This document shows, piece by piece, positions 8,929-17,586 of a stretch of DNA of 64,000 nt. The translations under genes were made by a program, and so were the position numbers. The stretch's first letter is position 1. Each line of letters starts with the position of its first letter. The stretch spans positions 248,001 through 312,000 of the forward strand of contig CACUVI010000001.1 in assembly GCA_902725215.1 (NCBI GenBank). Reading direction: 5' to 3'. The DNA is from Rhodospirillaceae bacterium LM-1 (GTDB taxonomy: Bacteria; Pseudomonadota; Alphaproteobacteria; Rhodospirillales; WMHbin7). Below the pieces are notes generated by a model. That model did not search any database. It saw nothing but the letters and a program-made list of their open reading frames with translations, and was not told where the DNA came from.

Positions 8929-9859
8929 CGGAAATATCCAAAGCCACAAGACGCTGGCGCATCAGTTGCGCTTCGTCTTGCGCCCAATTCCAGAAGGCGG
9001 CGATGGCGACTTCGCCCGCTCGCTCTTTCAGACAAACCAGATAATTCGAATAGAGGCCAGGAACCGCCTGGGGAAAAGGGCGGATCAAGCGCCCGCTTTC
9101 AAGGTCATCGACCACATAGGCCGATGGCGTCAGCGCGATCCCCTGCCCGTCCAGCGCCGCTTGCAGCGCCATGTGGGTATAGGCGAAATGCGGCCCCCGG
9201 CTGGCATCGATCCTTGCGGCGCCCACGGATTTCAGCCACATCGACCAATCGACTTCTGGCATCGTGTCCATCACTTCATGCAGGAGCGGAACGCCCTCCA
9301 ATTCCTCGAAACGCTCAAGCCGTTTGCGCCCGCCCAACAAGCAGGGGCTGCAAACGGGCACATAGGAATCATGGAAAAGAAGGCGGCTTTCCAGTCCGGG
9401 ATAGACGCCTCGCCCATATCGCACGGCCATATCCACCGGCTCGCGCGCGAAATCGACCGGGTGGATCGAGACCAGCACGCGGACGTCCAGATCGGGCAAT
9501 CGCGACTTCAACGACCCCAGGCGCGGAATCAGCCAACGCGCCGAAAAGGAAGGAATCGTCGAGACCGTCAGCCCCCGGCCCTCGCGAAGCGATCTTTGGA
9601 TGCGCTGCACCGACAATTCGATGCGATCAAACGAGTCCGCCAGATCGGCCGCCAGTTGGTTGCCGACGCCATTCAGCCGCACCCCCCGTCCCAACCGCTC
9701 GAACAGGGGCGTTCCCAACCAATCTTCGAACTGATGAACCTGCTGGCTGATAGCTCCTGGCGTTACGCAAAGCTCTTGCGCCGCACGATGGAACTGCCCA
9801 TGGCGGGCGGCGGCTTCGAAGGCCCTTAAAGGGCCGAGCGGCGGCAGGCGGCGGGACAT
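8921..9859 (-). CDS. LysR-family transcriptional regulator (GcvA-like)
   Basis: The 312 residues begin with a LysR-type winged helix-turn-helix (LRAFEAAARHGQFHRAAQEL, then VTPGAISQQVHQFEDWLG). An effector domain follows, with the RxGxGxxPGL-type segment (VRYGRGVYPGLESRLLFHD) seen in the GcvA/AmpR group. The PPLGPLRAFEAAARHGQF opening is also typical of that group. It is divergent from the DUF1127 gene; the shared region 9860-9954 contains an inverted repeat that could be its binding site. The regulated genes and the effector are unknown. Confidence 0.9.
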   Translation of the reverse strand: MSRRLPPLGPLRAFEAAARHGQFHRAAQELCVTPGAISQQVHQFEDWLGTPLFERLGRGVRLNGVGNQLAADLADSFDRIELSVQRIQRSLREGRGLTVSTIPSFSARWLIPRLGSLKSRLPDLDVRVLVSIHPVDFAREPVDMAVRYGRGVYPGLESRLLFHDSYVPVCSPCLLGGRKRLERFEELEGVPLLHEVMDTMPEVDWSMWLKSVGAARIDASRGPHFAYTHMALQAALDGQGIALTPSAYVVDDLESGRLIRPFPQAVPGLYSNYLVCLKERAGEVAIAAFWNWAQDEAQLMRQRLVALDISVN

Positions 9860-9889
9860 TGTTTAGTTACACTATCCTATATATTCAGA

Positions 9890-9928
9890 AATGATGGTTT
9901 GTTAAGCATATCAATTTACACCATCATT
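9890..9928. promoter_or_regulatory. Inverted repeat in the lysR/DUF1127 divergent promoter region
   Basis: AATGATGG (9890-9897) and CCATCATT (9921-9928) form an 8-base perfect inverted repeat with a 23-base spacer. It sits in the AT-rich 95-base region between the lysR start (9859) and the DUF1127 start (9955). LysR proteins usually bind such imperfect dyads next to their own gene. The operator role is inference. Confidence 0.35.
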
Positions 9929-9954
9929 AACCACCGTAATGAATGGTGGTGGCC

Positions 9955-10176
9955 ATGTCCAGTCTTGCCCTTGAAAATCCCATCAGCCACATTCACGTCT
10001 GGCGTCAGATCGCCCTGCGTTGCGTCTTGTCGGCCCTTCAGCGCCTGGAAGTTTATGGCGAAAGGGCGCGCTCGCGCCGCCAATTGGCTTCGCTCGATCA
10101 CAGATTGCTGATGGATCTGGGGCTGACGCAAGCCGACGCCCTGGCCGAATCCGAAAAACCTTTCTGGAAGGTATAA
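9955..10176 (+). CDS. DUF1127 (YjiS-like) small protein
   Basis: This short basic protein has 73 residues from the ATG at 9955; an in-frame ATG at 9943 would add four. It ends with the DUF1127 signature: RARSRRQLASLDHRLLMDLGL followed by an acidic TQADALAESEKPFW tail. In other alphaproteobacteria such proteins have been linked to RNA turnover, phosphate or stress responses. Here the function is unknown. GGTGG just before the ATG may serve as ribosome binding site. It is divergent from lysR and may be its target. Confidence 0.75.
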   Translation: MSSLALENPISHIHVWRQIALRCVLSALQRLEVYGERARSRRQLASLDHRLLMDLGLTQADALAESEKPFWKV

Positions 10177-10233
10177 GGGCCAAGCATCGCCGTCGGCATT
10201 GGAAAGTGGCTCGAATTGGGATAGACCCCTTTC

Positions 10234-11100
10234 ATGCTCCTTTCTTCCCGCCTTCAAGGAACCTTGTTCGTGCTTGCGGCCACCTTGTGCTGGAGCATGG
10301 CGGGACTGATCGTTCGCCATATGGAAAGCCAGGGAATGCCCGTGGTTTTCGCCCGCTCGGCCTTCATGGCCTTGGCCGTGGGGCTGTATTTGCTGATGAT
10401 CCATCGGCGCTATACCATCGCCGTCTTTGCCGCCGCCGGAAGAACCGGCGTGATCTCGGGCCTGTTGCTGGGCGCTTCCTTCGTCATGTTCATCCTGGCG
10501 ATCACCCATATGCCGGTCGCCAACGCCTATGTGCTGATGTGCGGCTCGCCGTTGGTTTCGGCGCTGCTGGCCCGCCTTTGGCTGGGCGAGAAACTAAGCC
10601 CGGCCATTCTGGCCGCCATTCTGCTGGCCTTGCTGGGCATTGGCGTCATGTTCGCCGAAGGCATGGGCGACATGACCTTGGCGGGAACCGCCTTTGGCCT
10701 GGGCGTGGCGATCGCATTTGGAGCCAACGTCGTTCTTTTGCGCAAGAAGCGCCATATCGACATGGTGCCTTCGGCCTTCCTGGGCGGCCTGTTCTCAGCG
10801 CTGGCCACCCTGCCCTTCGTCGAATTGTCAGCCATCCCCTTGGGCGATCTGCCCTGGCTGGCATTGCTGGGCTTCGTGCAACTGGGGGCCGGATTGATTC
10901 TCTTCGTGCATGGAACGCGCCACCTGCCTTCGGCCGAAGCCAGCCTGCTGACCCTGGGCGAAGCGGTCATGGCCCCCGTTTGGGTCGGGCTGTTCGCCTC
11001 GGAAATCCCCAGTTTTTATACAGTGGCTGGCGGGCTGATCGTTCTGGCCGCCGTCATTTTGCAAACCGTCGCTACGCAGACAGCAGCCAATCGCGGATAA
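10234..11100 (+). CDS. DMT-superfamily (EamA) transporter
   Basis: This 288-residue integral membrane protein has about ten hydrophobic segments in two homologous halves. The first half opens with LFVLAATLCWSMAGLIVRHM and contains the LGASFVMFILAITHMPVANAYVLMCGSPLVSALLARLWLGEKLS stretch typical of EamA repeats; the second ends GTRHLPSAEASLLTLGEAVMAPVWVGLFASEIPS. Family members export amino acids or metabolites; the substrate is not predictable. Its last 29 bases overlap the 3' end of the convergent hydrolase gene. Confidence 0.9.
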   Translation: MLLSSRLQGTLFVLAATLCWSMAGLIVRHMESQGMPVVFARSAFMALAVGLYLLMIHRRYTIAVFAAAGRTGVISGLLLGASFVMFILAITHMPVANAYVLMCGSPLVSALLARLWLGEKLSPAILAAILLALLGIGVMFAEGMGDMTLAGTAFGLGVAIAFGANVVLLRKKRHIDMVPSAFLGGLFSALATLPFVELSAIPLGDLPWLALLGFVQLGAGLILFVHGTRHLPSAEASLLTLGEAVMAPVWVGLFASEIPSFYTVAGGLIVLAAVILQTVATQTAANRG

Positions 11101-11923
11101 GGCCGATCTGCGCCACATCCATCAATCCGGGCGCATGACCGCAGCCGGGAATCTCGTGGATTTGGCAACGCCCTTCCGGCTTGCTGGATTTCATTTGCCC
11201 AAGCGTTTGCGCATCCAGCAAATCCGACGCTTCGCCCCTGATCGCCAGAACGGGACAGCCCACCATGTGCCAAACCGGCCAGAGATCGACATCGCCCGCC
11301 GGAGCATCCTTGAAACGCTGGGCGATCTTTGGATCGTAATGAAATTCGAATCCCCCCGGCACGGGGCGCAGGCTGGTTTCGGCCAAATGGCGCCATTGTT
11401 TGTCGGTCAACGAACCGAAAGGCGCATGAACTTGACGGAAATGCATTTCCGCGCTGGCGATATCTGGAAAGAGCGGACGATAGCCGACATAGCTGGCGAT
11501 GCGCGCCAGCGCCGAGCCTTCCAGTTTCGGGCCAACATCGTTTAAGATCAGGCGACGGATGGGCGTATTGGCCTGCACTGCCATGAAAAGGCCAATCAGC
11601 CCCCCCATCGACGTGCCCAGCCAATCCACCTCCTCGACATCCAGCCTAGCGATCAAGGCCGCCATATCTGAAAGATAGACGGGAAAATCATACAGGGCGG
11701 CATCGACCAGCCAATCACTTTGCCCCCGGCCAGCCACATCGGGACAAATCACTCGGAATTGGTCGGATAGGGCTTCGGCCAGAACATCGAAATCGCGCCC
11801 CGTCCGGGTCAGGCCATGAACGCAAATGAGCGTTCTTTTACCTGAAGCCTCGCCTCCCCATTCGGTATAGGCCAGTTGGCGGAACCCTTGCGTTCCCAGA
11901 ACCGGCAACCAGCGTTGCTTCAT
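11072..11923 (-). CDS. Alpha/beta-hydrolase
   Basis: The 283-residue protein has the alpha/beta-hydrolase fold signs: oxyanion strand LICVHGLTRTGRDFD, nucleophile elbow GTSMGG (Ser105), and a late GCGHAPG histidine. The DVAGRGQSDW loop is typical of the family that includes epoxide hydrolases and esterases. There is no signal peptide, so it should be cytoplasmic. It is transcribed alone, convergent with the DMT transporter gene. The substrate is unknown. Confidence 0.87.
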   Translation of the reverse strand: MKQRWLPVLGTQGFRQLAYTEWGGEASGKRTLICVHGLTRTGRDFDVLAEALSDQFRVICPDVAGRGQSDWLVDAALYDFPVYLSDMAALIARLDVEEVDWLGTSMGGLIGLFMAVQANTPIRRLILNDVGPKLEGSALARIASYVGYRPLFPDIASAEMHFRQVHAPFGSLTDKQWRHLAETSLRPVPGGFEFHYDPKIAQRFKDAPAGDVDLWPVWHMVGCPVLAIRGEASDLLDAQTLGQMKSSKPEGRCQIHEIPGCGHAPGLMDVAQIGLIRDWLLSA

Positions 11924-12199
11924 CCCATCCCCCAGAATCCAGTTGCCAGATTATATGGCCGCCTTGCCCGCCAACAACCGGCAAAATCAAAATTCCCTAA
12001 ACGATTAAAATTAAGTTAATACATCATATTATATGTTTAGCTTATTGTTATTTAATACATATCAATCAGCTGACGGGGTTTTGCAAAATGGCAGGAATTT
12101 TACAGCCCGGATCATTTGTCACGCCCCGGCACTGGACGCGGCAAGAGGCGAAAGAGTATCTTCGCGCTGCCTAGACCGAAATCCCGGAGTATCTTTTTT
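11924..12199. other. AT-rich intergenic region upstream of the acylase gene
   Basis: This 276-base gap lies between the divergent hydrolase and acylase genes. The part from about 11990 to 12065 is strikingly AT-rich, with TTAATACAT occurring at 12016-12024 and again at 12052-12060. It probably holds the promoters of both genes. I see no RNA gene or convincing small coding region in it. Confidence 0.4.
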
Positions 12200-14599
12200 A
12201 TGTTTCCCTCCCGCCGGGGGCGGCGCGGACGCATCGCCCTGCTGCCTCTTTTGCTCATTCTTCTGGTCTTGATCAGCCTGGGCGTCGCGATTGGCGGCTG
12301 GCAATGGCTGAAGACATCGTTGCCCATGACGGAGGGCGACATCAAAGCGCTGGGGCTATCCCAACCGGCAACCATCGCTCGCGACCGCCACGGCGTTCCC
12401 TTCATTCAGGCGCAGACCGAGGCGGACGCCTATTTCGCGCTGGGCTATGCCCATGCCCAGGACCGGCTGTGGCAGATGGATCTGCAACGCCGCATCGCCA
12501 GCGGCAGATTGTCGGAAATCGCTGGCAAGGCTGGTCTGTCGAATGATCGCTTCTTCAGGGTCCTGGGCTTGGAATCCAAGGTGGAAAGTTCCTTCGTCGC
12601 CCTTGATGAACCGGTGCGGCAGATTCTTTTATCCTATGCCGCAGGCGTGAACGCCTGGATCGCCGGGCTGGATTTCAACCACCAGCCCCCGCTTGAATTC
12701 CTGTTGGCGGGCATTCATCCGAAACCATGGCGGCCATCCGACTCACTGCTTTGGCCGCGCGTGATGGCTTTGCAGTTGGCGGGAAACTGGCGCGAGGAAT
12801 TGCTGAACCTGAATCTGATCCAGCAATTGGGACTCGAGAGGACCAATGACCTGACGCCGATGTCCGCTCCATCGCCTCAACCGGTCGCCTCCTTGTCTGC
12901 GACACGGCTTCTGGCGGGGTTGCCCCCTCTTTCGACGCCGCAACTGGCATCCAATGTCTGGGTCCTGGCGGGCAGCCGCACAACAAGCGGAAAGCCTTTG
13001 CTGGCCAATGATCCGCACTTGAATTTCCAGTCGCCGATATTGTGGTATCTGGCCAGCCTGGAAGCGCCCGGCCTGTCGGTAAAGGGCGGCACGGTGCCCG
13101 GTTCGCCCTTCGTGTTTCTGGGGCAGAACAAGCATGTCGCCTGGGGCTTGACCAGCTCGCACACCGACACCATGGACTTGTTCGTTGAAACGCCGGACAG
13201 CGAAGATGTCAAGAACCGCTACCGGACGCCCGACGGCTCCGCCCCCTATAGCCTTCGTCGCGAGACCATTTCGATCAAAGGCGAGGCGGATATGCCTTTC
13301 GAGGTGCGCGAAACGCGGCACGGCCCGGTGATTTCCGATGTTCTCAGCGAAAGAGAAGCGCCCTCGGATGCGATTTTCTCGCTGGCGGGAACATTTCTCA
13401 ACCCGGCCGACAAAACGCCCGAAGCCCTGCGCAAGATGAGCTTGGCGCAAAGCAGCGGCGATTTCCTGCAAGCCCTGACCTTGTTTCAAGCTCCGGCCCA
13501 GTATGTCGCCTATGCCGCGACAGATGGAAATATCGGCCTTGTGCAGACGGGTCTGGTTCCGCTGCGGGCCGGGAACGCCTCGCCCGACATGCCAAGACCC
13601 GGCGCCGACGGCAGCGCCGATTGGAAGGGATTCATCCCGGCCAACGCCCTTCCCGCCATGCACAATCCGGCGGAAGGCGCTTTGTCGAACGCCAACAACC
13701 GCCTGGCGCCTGAAGACTATCCGCATCACCTAGCCAGCAACTGGCCGGATTCTCTGCGCGCTGGCCGGATCGCGGAGCTGCTGGCCGCCAAAACCCAGCA
13801 CGGCCCCGACGATATGGGCGCTTATCAGATGGACAGTCTGTCGGCGGCGTTTCTGCTGTTGAAGCCCCACCTTCTCGCTATTTCGCCGCTAGGCGACGAT
13901 GGAAAAAGGGCGCTGGGCATGCTTGCCGATTGGGATGGAAGCATGGCCAGAGACTTGCCCGAGCCTCTGATCTTCGCCGCCTGGGCGGAAGAAATCCAAC
14001 GCGCCCTTTTTGCCGACGAATTGAGAACCGCCGACAAGAAGGAACCCGACCGCCTGTTCAACGCCTGGAGCCATGCCCTCAAGCCGCAATTGATCGAGAA
14101 GACGCTGAGCAGGGACGATGTCTGGTGCGACGATATCGGCACCAAGGATCAAATGGAAGACTGTCCGAAAATCGTAACGCGGGCGTTGGAAGAGGCGCTT
14201 AGGCGCTTGTCGCACGACTTTGGACCCGACATGGCGAAATGGAAATGGGGAACGGCGCATCGGGCGAAATTCCCGCACGGCATTCTGGAGCGCCTGCCTT
14301 CGCCAGAATCCTGGATCGCCCCCTCGATCGAAACTGATGGCGACGGCTCCAGCCTTAATCGCGGCACCTATGCCTTCGGCAATTTCCGTCATGTTCACGG
14401 CGCAGGCCTGCGCGCCGTCTATGATTTGCAAGATCCGGCGAATTCCCGATTCATCATCGCCACGGGACAATCGGGCAACCCGTTGTCTCTTCATTACGAC
14501 GACCTGCTGAAGATGTGGCGCGAAGGGAGTTACCTGAAACTGGACGGGCTTAGCAAAGCGGGGGAATTGGTGCTCTGGCCCGTGCCCGTCGGAAAATAG
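12200..14599 (+). CDS. Penicillin acylase-family N-terminal nucleophile hydrolase
   Basis: The protein has 799 residues from the ATG at 12200, which follows GGAG by ten bases. An upstream TTG at 12116 is unlikely because the residues before the hydrophobic segment would be very basic. A signal-anchor (IALLPLLLILLVLISLG) directs it to the periplasm. The alpha domain has TIARDRHGVPFIQAQTEADA and GYAHAQDRLWQMDLQRR. The autocleavage site is ASNVW, giving Ser251 as the new N-terminal nucleophile, followed by AGSRTTSGKPLLANDPH. The NSNNRLAP-type motif (SNANNRLAPEDYP) is also present. Members cleave amides such as beta-lactams or acyl-homoserine lactones; the substrate here is unknown. Confidence 0.9.
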   Translation: MFPSRRGRRGRIALLPLLLILLVLISLGVAIGGWQWLKTSLPMTEGDIKALGLSQPATIARDRHGVPFIQAQTEADAYFALGYAHAQDRLWQMDLQRRIASGRLSEIAGKAGLSNDRFFRVLGLESKVESSFVALDEPVRQILLSYAAGVNAWIAGLDFNHQPPLEFLLAGIHPKPWRPSDSLLWPRVMALQLAGNWREELLNLNLIQQLGLERTNDLTPMSAPSPQPVASLSATRLLAGLPPLSTPQLASNVWVLAGSRTTSGKPLLANDPHLNFQSPILWYLASLEAPGLSVKGGTVPGSPFVFLGQNKHVAWGLTSSHTDTMDLFVETPDSEDVKNRYRTPDGSAPYSLRRETISIKGEADMPFEVRETRHGPVISDVLSEREAPSDAIFSLAGTFLNPADKTPEALRKMSLAQSSGDFLQALTLFQAPAQYVAYAATDGNIGLVQTGLVPLRAGNASPDMPRPGADGSADWKGFIPANALPAMHNPAEGALSNANNRLAPEDYPHHLASNWPDSLRAGRIAELLAAKTQHGPDDMGAYQMDSLSAAFLLLKPHLLAISPLGDDGKRALGMLADWDGSMARDLPEPLIFAAWAEEIQRALFADELRTADKKEPDRLFNAWSHALKPQLIEKTLSRDDVWCDDIGTKDQMEDCPKIVTRALEEALRRLSHDFGPDMAKWKWGTAHRAKFPHGILERLPSPESWIAPSIETDGDGSSLNRGTYAFGNFRHVHGAGLRAVYDLQDPANSRFIIATGQSGNPLSLHYDDLLKMWREGSYLKLDGLSKAGELVLWPVPVGK

Positions 14600-14620
14600 C
14601 GCCCCAGAAACGACCTGCGA

Positions 14621-15100
14621 TTACGCAAGTTCAGCGTAATTGCCCCTGAAATAGAGCAAGGGCTGGCCGCCCGGATCGTAATCGAGTGTCTGCACACGGC
14701 CAATCAGGATCACATGGTCGCCTTCTACATATTCTTTTTCCAGCGTGCATTCGATAGTGGCTAAGCAATGCGAGATGACCGGAGCGCCTGTGGCCTCGCC
14801 TGCGACATATTCCACTTCGCTCCATTTGTCGGTCATGCGGCTGGCGAAGCGAATCGATAATTCGCGCTGATCGCTGCGCAACACATTCACCGAAAAATTC
14901 GACGCTTTTCGAAAGGTTTCGACGTTGCTGGTGTTCAACCCCAGGCAAAACAGGACCAAGGGCGGTTCAAGCGACAGGGAGGCGAAGGAACTGATCGTCA
15001 CCCCTACGGGTTTGCCGTCGCCGTCCGTGGCCGCAACCACGGTCACGCCAGTGGCGAAACAGCCCAATGCCTTGCGGAAACTGCGAGAATCAATCACCAT
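14621..15100 (-). CDS. Flavin reductase-like FMN-binding protein
   Basis: The 159-residue protein matches the flavin reductase/HpaC family: FRKALGCFATGVTVVA, then TISSFASLSLEPPLVLFCL, SNFSVNVL and the late EGDHVILIGRV strand. Members reduce FMN or FAD with NAD(P)H to supply a two-component monooxygenase. No monooxygenase gene is adjacent. It converges with the acylase gene, 21 bases apart. A structural FMN-binding role without reductase activity is the alternative. Confidence 0.87.
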   Translation of the reverse strand: MVIDSRSFRKALGCFATGVTVVAATDGDGKPVGVTISSFASLSLEPPLVLFCLGLNTSNVETFRKASNFSVNVLRSDQRELSIRFASRMTDKWSEVEYVAGEATGAPVISHCLATIECTLEKEYVEGDHVILIGRVQTLDYDPGGQPLLYFRGNYAELA

Positions 15101-15305
15101 GGCGCTCTCTCGATCTTGGAAATGTCGTTCTACATACCTTATTCGGCAGGCTTGGGAAACTGGACTTTCGGCCAGGGAGCGACCTGAAATGAGCGGGATG
15201 TCATAAAACCCGCTTCTTTTTCAGGGCCGGGTAAGCTAATGTCGCAGTTGCACAACAAACAATACAAGATTTAGCGGTCAAAAGCCACGGGGACCCCGAA
15301 ATCAC
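15101..15305. other. Promoter region of motA/flavin reductase gene
   Basis: This is a divergent gap of 205 bases. It holds a weak hairpin (AGCGGG 15192-15197 with CCCGCT 15209-15214, followed by TCTTTTTC) that is not downstream of any plus-strand gene, so I do not call it a terminator. I see no clear flagellar sigma-28 promoter. Nothing else was recognised. Confidence 0.3.
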
Positions 15306-16166
15306 ATGTTCGCTATCATTGGTTTCGTCGTAGTTATCGTCTCGGTCATTGGCGGCTATGCAATCCCCGGCGGCCATCTGGACGTGCTGTGGCAGCCCTT
15401 CGAATTCATGATCATTCTGGGTGCCGCCTTTGGCAGCTTCATGATCGGCAATCCAAAGCAGGTCGTGACCGGCGTTGCCAAGAACATCGGCAAGGTCTTC
15501 AAGGGATCGCGTTTTTCCAAGGCCAGCTATCTTGAACTGCTGGCCATGCTTTATGCCATTTTCAAACTGGCCAAAACCAAGGGCGATCTGGCCCTGGAAA
15601 GCCACGTGGAAAAGCCCGAGGAAAGCTCGCTCTTCACCAAGTTTCCGGGCTTCTCGAAAGACCATCATCTGGTCGAGTTCCTGTGCGACTATCTGCGCCT
15701 TCTGACCCTGGGCACCAACAACGCCCATGAAATGGAATCGATCATCGACGGCGAGATCGAATCGCATCACAACGAAATGCACGCCATTTCAGGCGCCATC
15801 ACCAACATGGCCGACGCCATGCCCGCCCTGGGCATCGTGGCCGCCGTGCTGGGCGTTATTCACACCATGGGGTCGATCACCGAGCCGCCGGAAGTGTTGG
15901 GCCATCTGATCGGCGCCGCCCTGGTCGGCACCTTCATGGGCGTGCTTTTGTCCTATGGTTTCTTTGCCGCCTTCGGACGCAATCTGGAACAGAATTTCAA
16001 TACCGAAAGCATGTATCTGATGTGCATCAAGGCCGGTTTGCTGGCCCATATGCAAGGCTACGCGCCACAGGTATCGATCGAATTCGCCCGCAAGATTCTT
16101 CCGCACACCGTGAAGCCCAGCTTCAAGGAAGTGGAAGAATATCTAGCCAATGTGCCACCGGATTGA
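15306..16166 (+). CDS. motA: Flagellar motor stator protein MotA
   Basis: The 286-residue protein is the proton-channel stator subunit that drives flagellar rotation with MotB in the inner membrane. It starts with the hydrophobic helix FAIIGFVVVIVSVIGGYAI and has the family feature GAAFGSFMIGN. The large cytoplasmic loop contains the charged rotor-interacting region, followed by the double helix with NMADAMPALGIVAAVLGVIHTMGSI and LIGAALVGTFMGVLLSYGF. The length matches the usual 285-295. motB follows after 6 bases. No other flagellar genes are near, so this is a detached stator operon. Confidence 0.96.
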   Translation: MFAIIGFVVVIVSVIGGYAIPGGHLDVLWQPFEFMIILGAAFGSFMIGNPKQVVTGVAKNIGKVFKGSRFSKASYLELLAMLYAIFKLAKTKGDLALESHVEKPEESSLFTKFPGFSKDHHLVEFLCDYLRLLTLGTNNAHEMESIIDGEIESHHNEMHAISGAITNMADAMPALGIVAAVLGVIHTMGSITEPPEVLGHLIGAALVGTFMGVLLSYGFFAAFGRNLEQNFNTESMYLMCIKAGLLAHMQGYAPQVSIEFARKILPHTVKPSFKEVEEYLANVPPD

Positions 16167-16172
16167 TGCCCC

Positions 16173-17075
16173 ATGGCCGATGACGGTCGCCCCATAATCA
16201 TCAAAAGAATCAAGAAGGGTCACGCGGCCGCTCATGGCGGCGCCTGGAAGGTGGCCTATGCCGACTTCGTGGCCGCGATGATGGCCTTCTTTCTGTTGCT
16301 CTGGCTGTTGAACGCCGTGACCGAAGAGCAATTGAAGGGCATCTCGAACTATTTCGCCCCGCAAACCGTATCGCGCACCACCAGCGGCGCCGGCGGCATG
16401 CTGGGCGGTCAGGTGATGGGCGAAGAAGGCGCCATGCCGCAAAGCTCGTCCGCTCCCACGGTCAATCTGGAACTGCCGCCGCCGGTGATGGGCAAGTCGC
16501 AAGACGACAAGCCGCAAGATCAGTCCGGCATGACCGACGAAGAATATCAGCAAATGCAGGCAGAAAAGGAAGAGCAGTCGTTTCGCGAGGCGCAGCGCGT
16601 CATCCGCCAAGCGGTGCAGGCCAGCCCCGATCTGATCCAGTTGAAGGACAGCGTTCTGCTGGACAACACGCCCGAGGGTTTGCGCATCCAGATCGTGGAC
16701 AACGAGCGCCAGGCCATGTTCGACAGCGGGTCCGCCAGCATGACGCCCAAGGCGGCAAAGCTGTTGGAGCTGATCGGCAAGGTCGTGATGCAAATGCCCC
16801 AGCAGATTGCCATTTCCGGCCATACCGATTCGATCCCCTATGCGCGCAACCCTCAATACGGCAATTGGGAGCTGTCCAGCGACCGCGCCTTAGCCAGCCG
16901 CCGCGCCCTGCTCGATTCCGGAATGCCGGAAAAACGCATCGCGCGCGTGATCGGCAAGGCCGACCGCGAACCGATGATCAAGGACGATCCGCGCTCGCAA
17001 AGAAATCGGCGCATTTCGATCGTGCTGCTGCGCGAACATGAAATGACCGACGACAAGCCGCCCACGAAACCCTGA
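16173..17075 (+). CDS. motB: Flagellar motor stator protein MotB
   Basis: This 300-residue partner of MotA has a basic N-terminus (IIIKRIKKGHAAAHGGAWK), then the single helix VAYADFVAAMMAFFLLLWLL. Asp31 is the proton-carrying residue. A plug/linker region rich in Gln and Pro follows, and a C-terminal OmpA-like peptidoglycan-binding domain (ISGHTDSIPYARN, NWELSSDRALASRRAL, RSQRNRRISI). The start lies 6 bases after motA. The stop overlaps the start of the RDD gene (TGATG). Confidence 0.96.
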   Translation: MADDGRPIIIKRIKKGHAAAHGGAWKVAYADFVAAMMAFFLLLWLLNAVTEEQLKGISNYFAPQTVSRTTSGAGGMLGGQVMGEEGAMPQSSSAPTVNLELPPPVMGKSQDDKPQDQSGMTDEEYQQMQAEKEEQSFREAQRVIRQAVQASPDLIQLKDSVLLDNTPEGLRIQIVDNERQAMFDSGSASMTPKAAKLLELIGKVVMQMPQQIAISGHTDSIPYARNPQYGNWELSSDRALASRRALLDSGMPEKRIARVIGKADREPMIKDDPRSQRNRRISIVLLREHEMTDDKPPTKP

Positions 17076-17542
17076 TGCAAAACCTGCCCGTTCTCGCCGA
17101 TCCGCCCGTTAAGGCAATAAGCGATCTGACGCCTTACGATGGCGTATTGTGGCGGCGCGTGGCGGCCTATGTCGCCGACCTGTTTTTCGCAGCCCTTCTT
17201 ACCTTGCCCTTGGGCCTGTTTCTGATTCTGGGCGGCGTCGCCACCTTTGGGCTGTTGTGGGCGCCCCTGCCCTTTCTGTGGCTGACGGTGAATGCGCTTT
17301 ATTACGCATTTTTGGCCGGTGGTTCGAAAGCCTCCACCTGGGGGCAGCGGATGATGGGGTTGCGCCTGGTTACGGATGAAGGCCAGAACCCCATGATGTT
17401 TCAGGCCTTTTTGCAAGTCTTCCTGTTCTACGCCTCGGTCCTCATCGCTACGCCGTTGATATTGCTGGTCGGGTTGTTCAACGCCAAGGGGCGGTTGATC
17501 CACGACATGCTTTCAAGCGTGACGGTCAAAAAGCTGGGATAA
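17075..17542 (+). CDS. RDD-family membrane protein
   Basis: The 155-residue protein has three to four hydrophobic segments. After DGVLWRRVAAYVADLFFAAL (the Arg/Asp positions that name the family) come two helices, then GSKASTWGQRMMGLRLVTDEG and a C-terminal GRLIHDMLSSVTV motif. RDD proteins are small membrane proteins, some linked to ion transport. The start codon overlaps the motB stop, so it is translated from the same mRNA; whether it has a motility role is unknown. Confidence 0.85.
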   Translation: MQNLPVLADPPVKAISDLTPYDGVLWRRVAAYVADLFFAALLTLPLGLFLILGGVATFGLLWAPLPFLWLTVNALYYAFLAGGSKASTWGQRMMGLRLVTDEGQNPMMFQAFLQVFLFYASVLIATPLILLVGLFNAKGRLIHDMLSSVTVKKLG

Positions 17543-17586
17543 ATCGGCTACTAGAAATCCTGCGCGTCAGGTTTAATATCTGACTC

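Noticed and set aside
15192-15220. Hairpin followed by a T-run, possible terminator before motA
   Set aside because: The stem is only six bases with an 11-base loop, and no plus-strand gene ends nearby.
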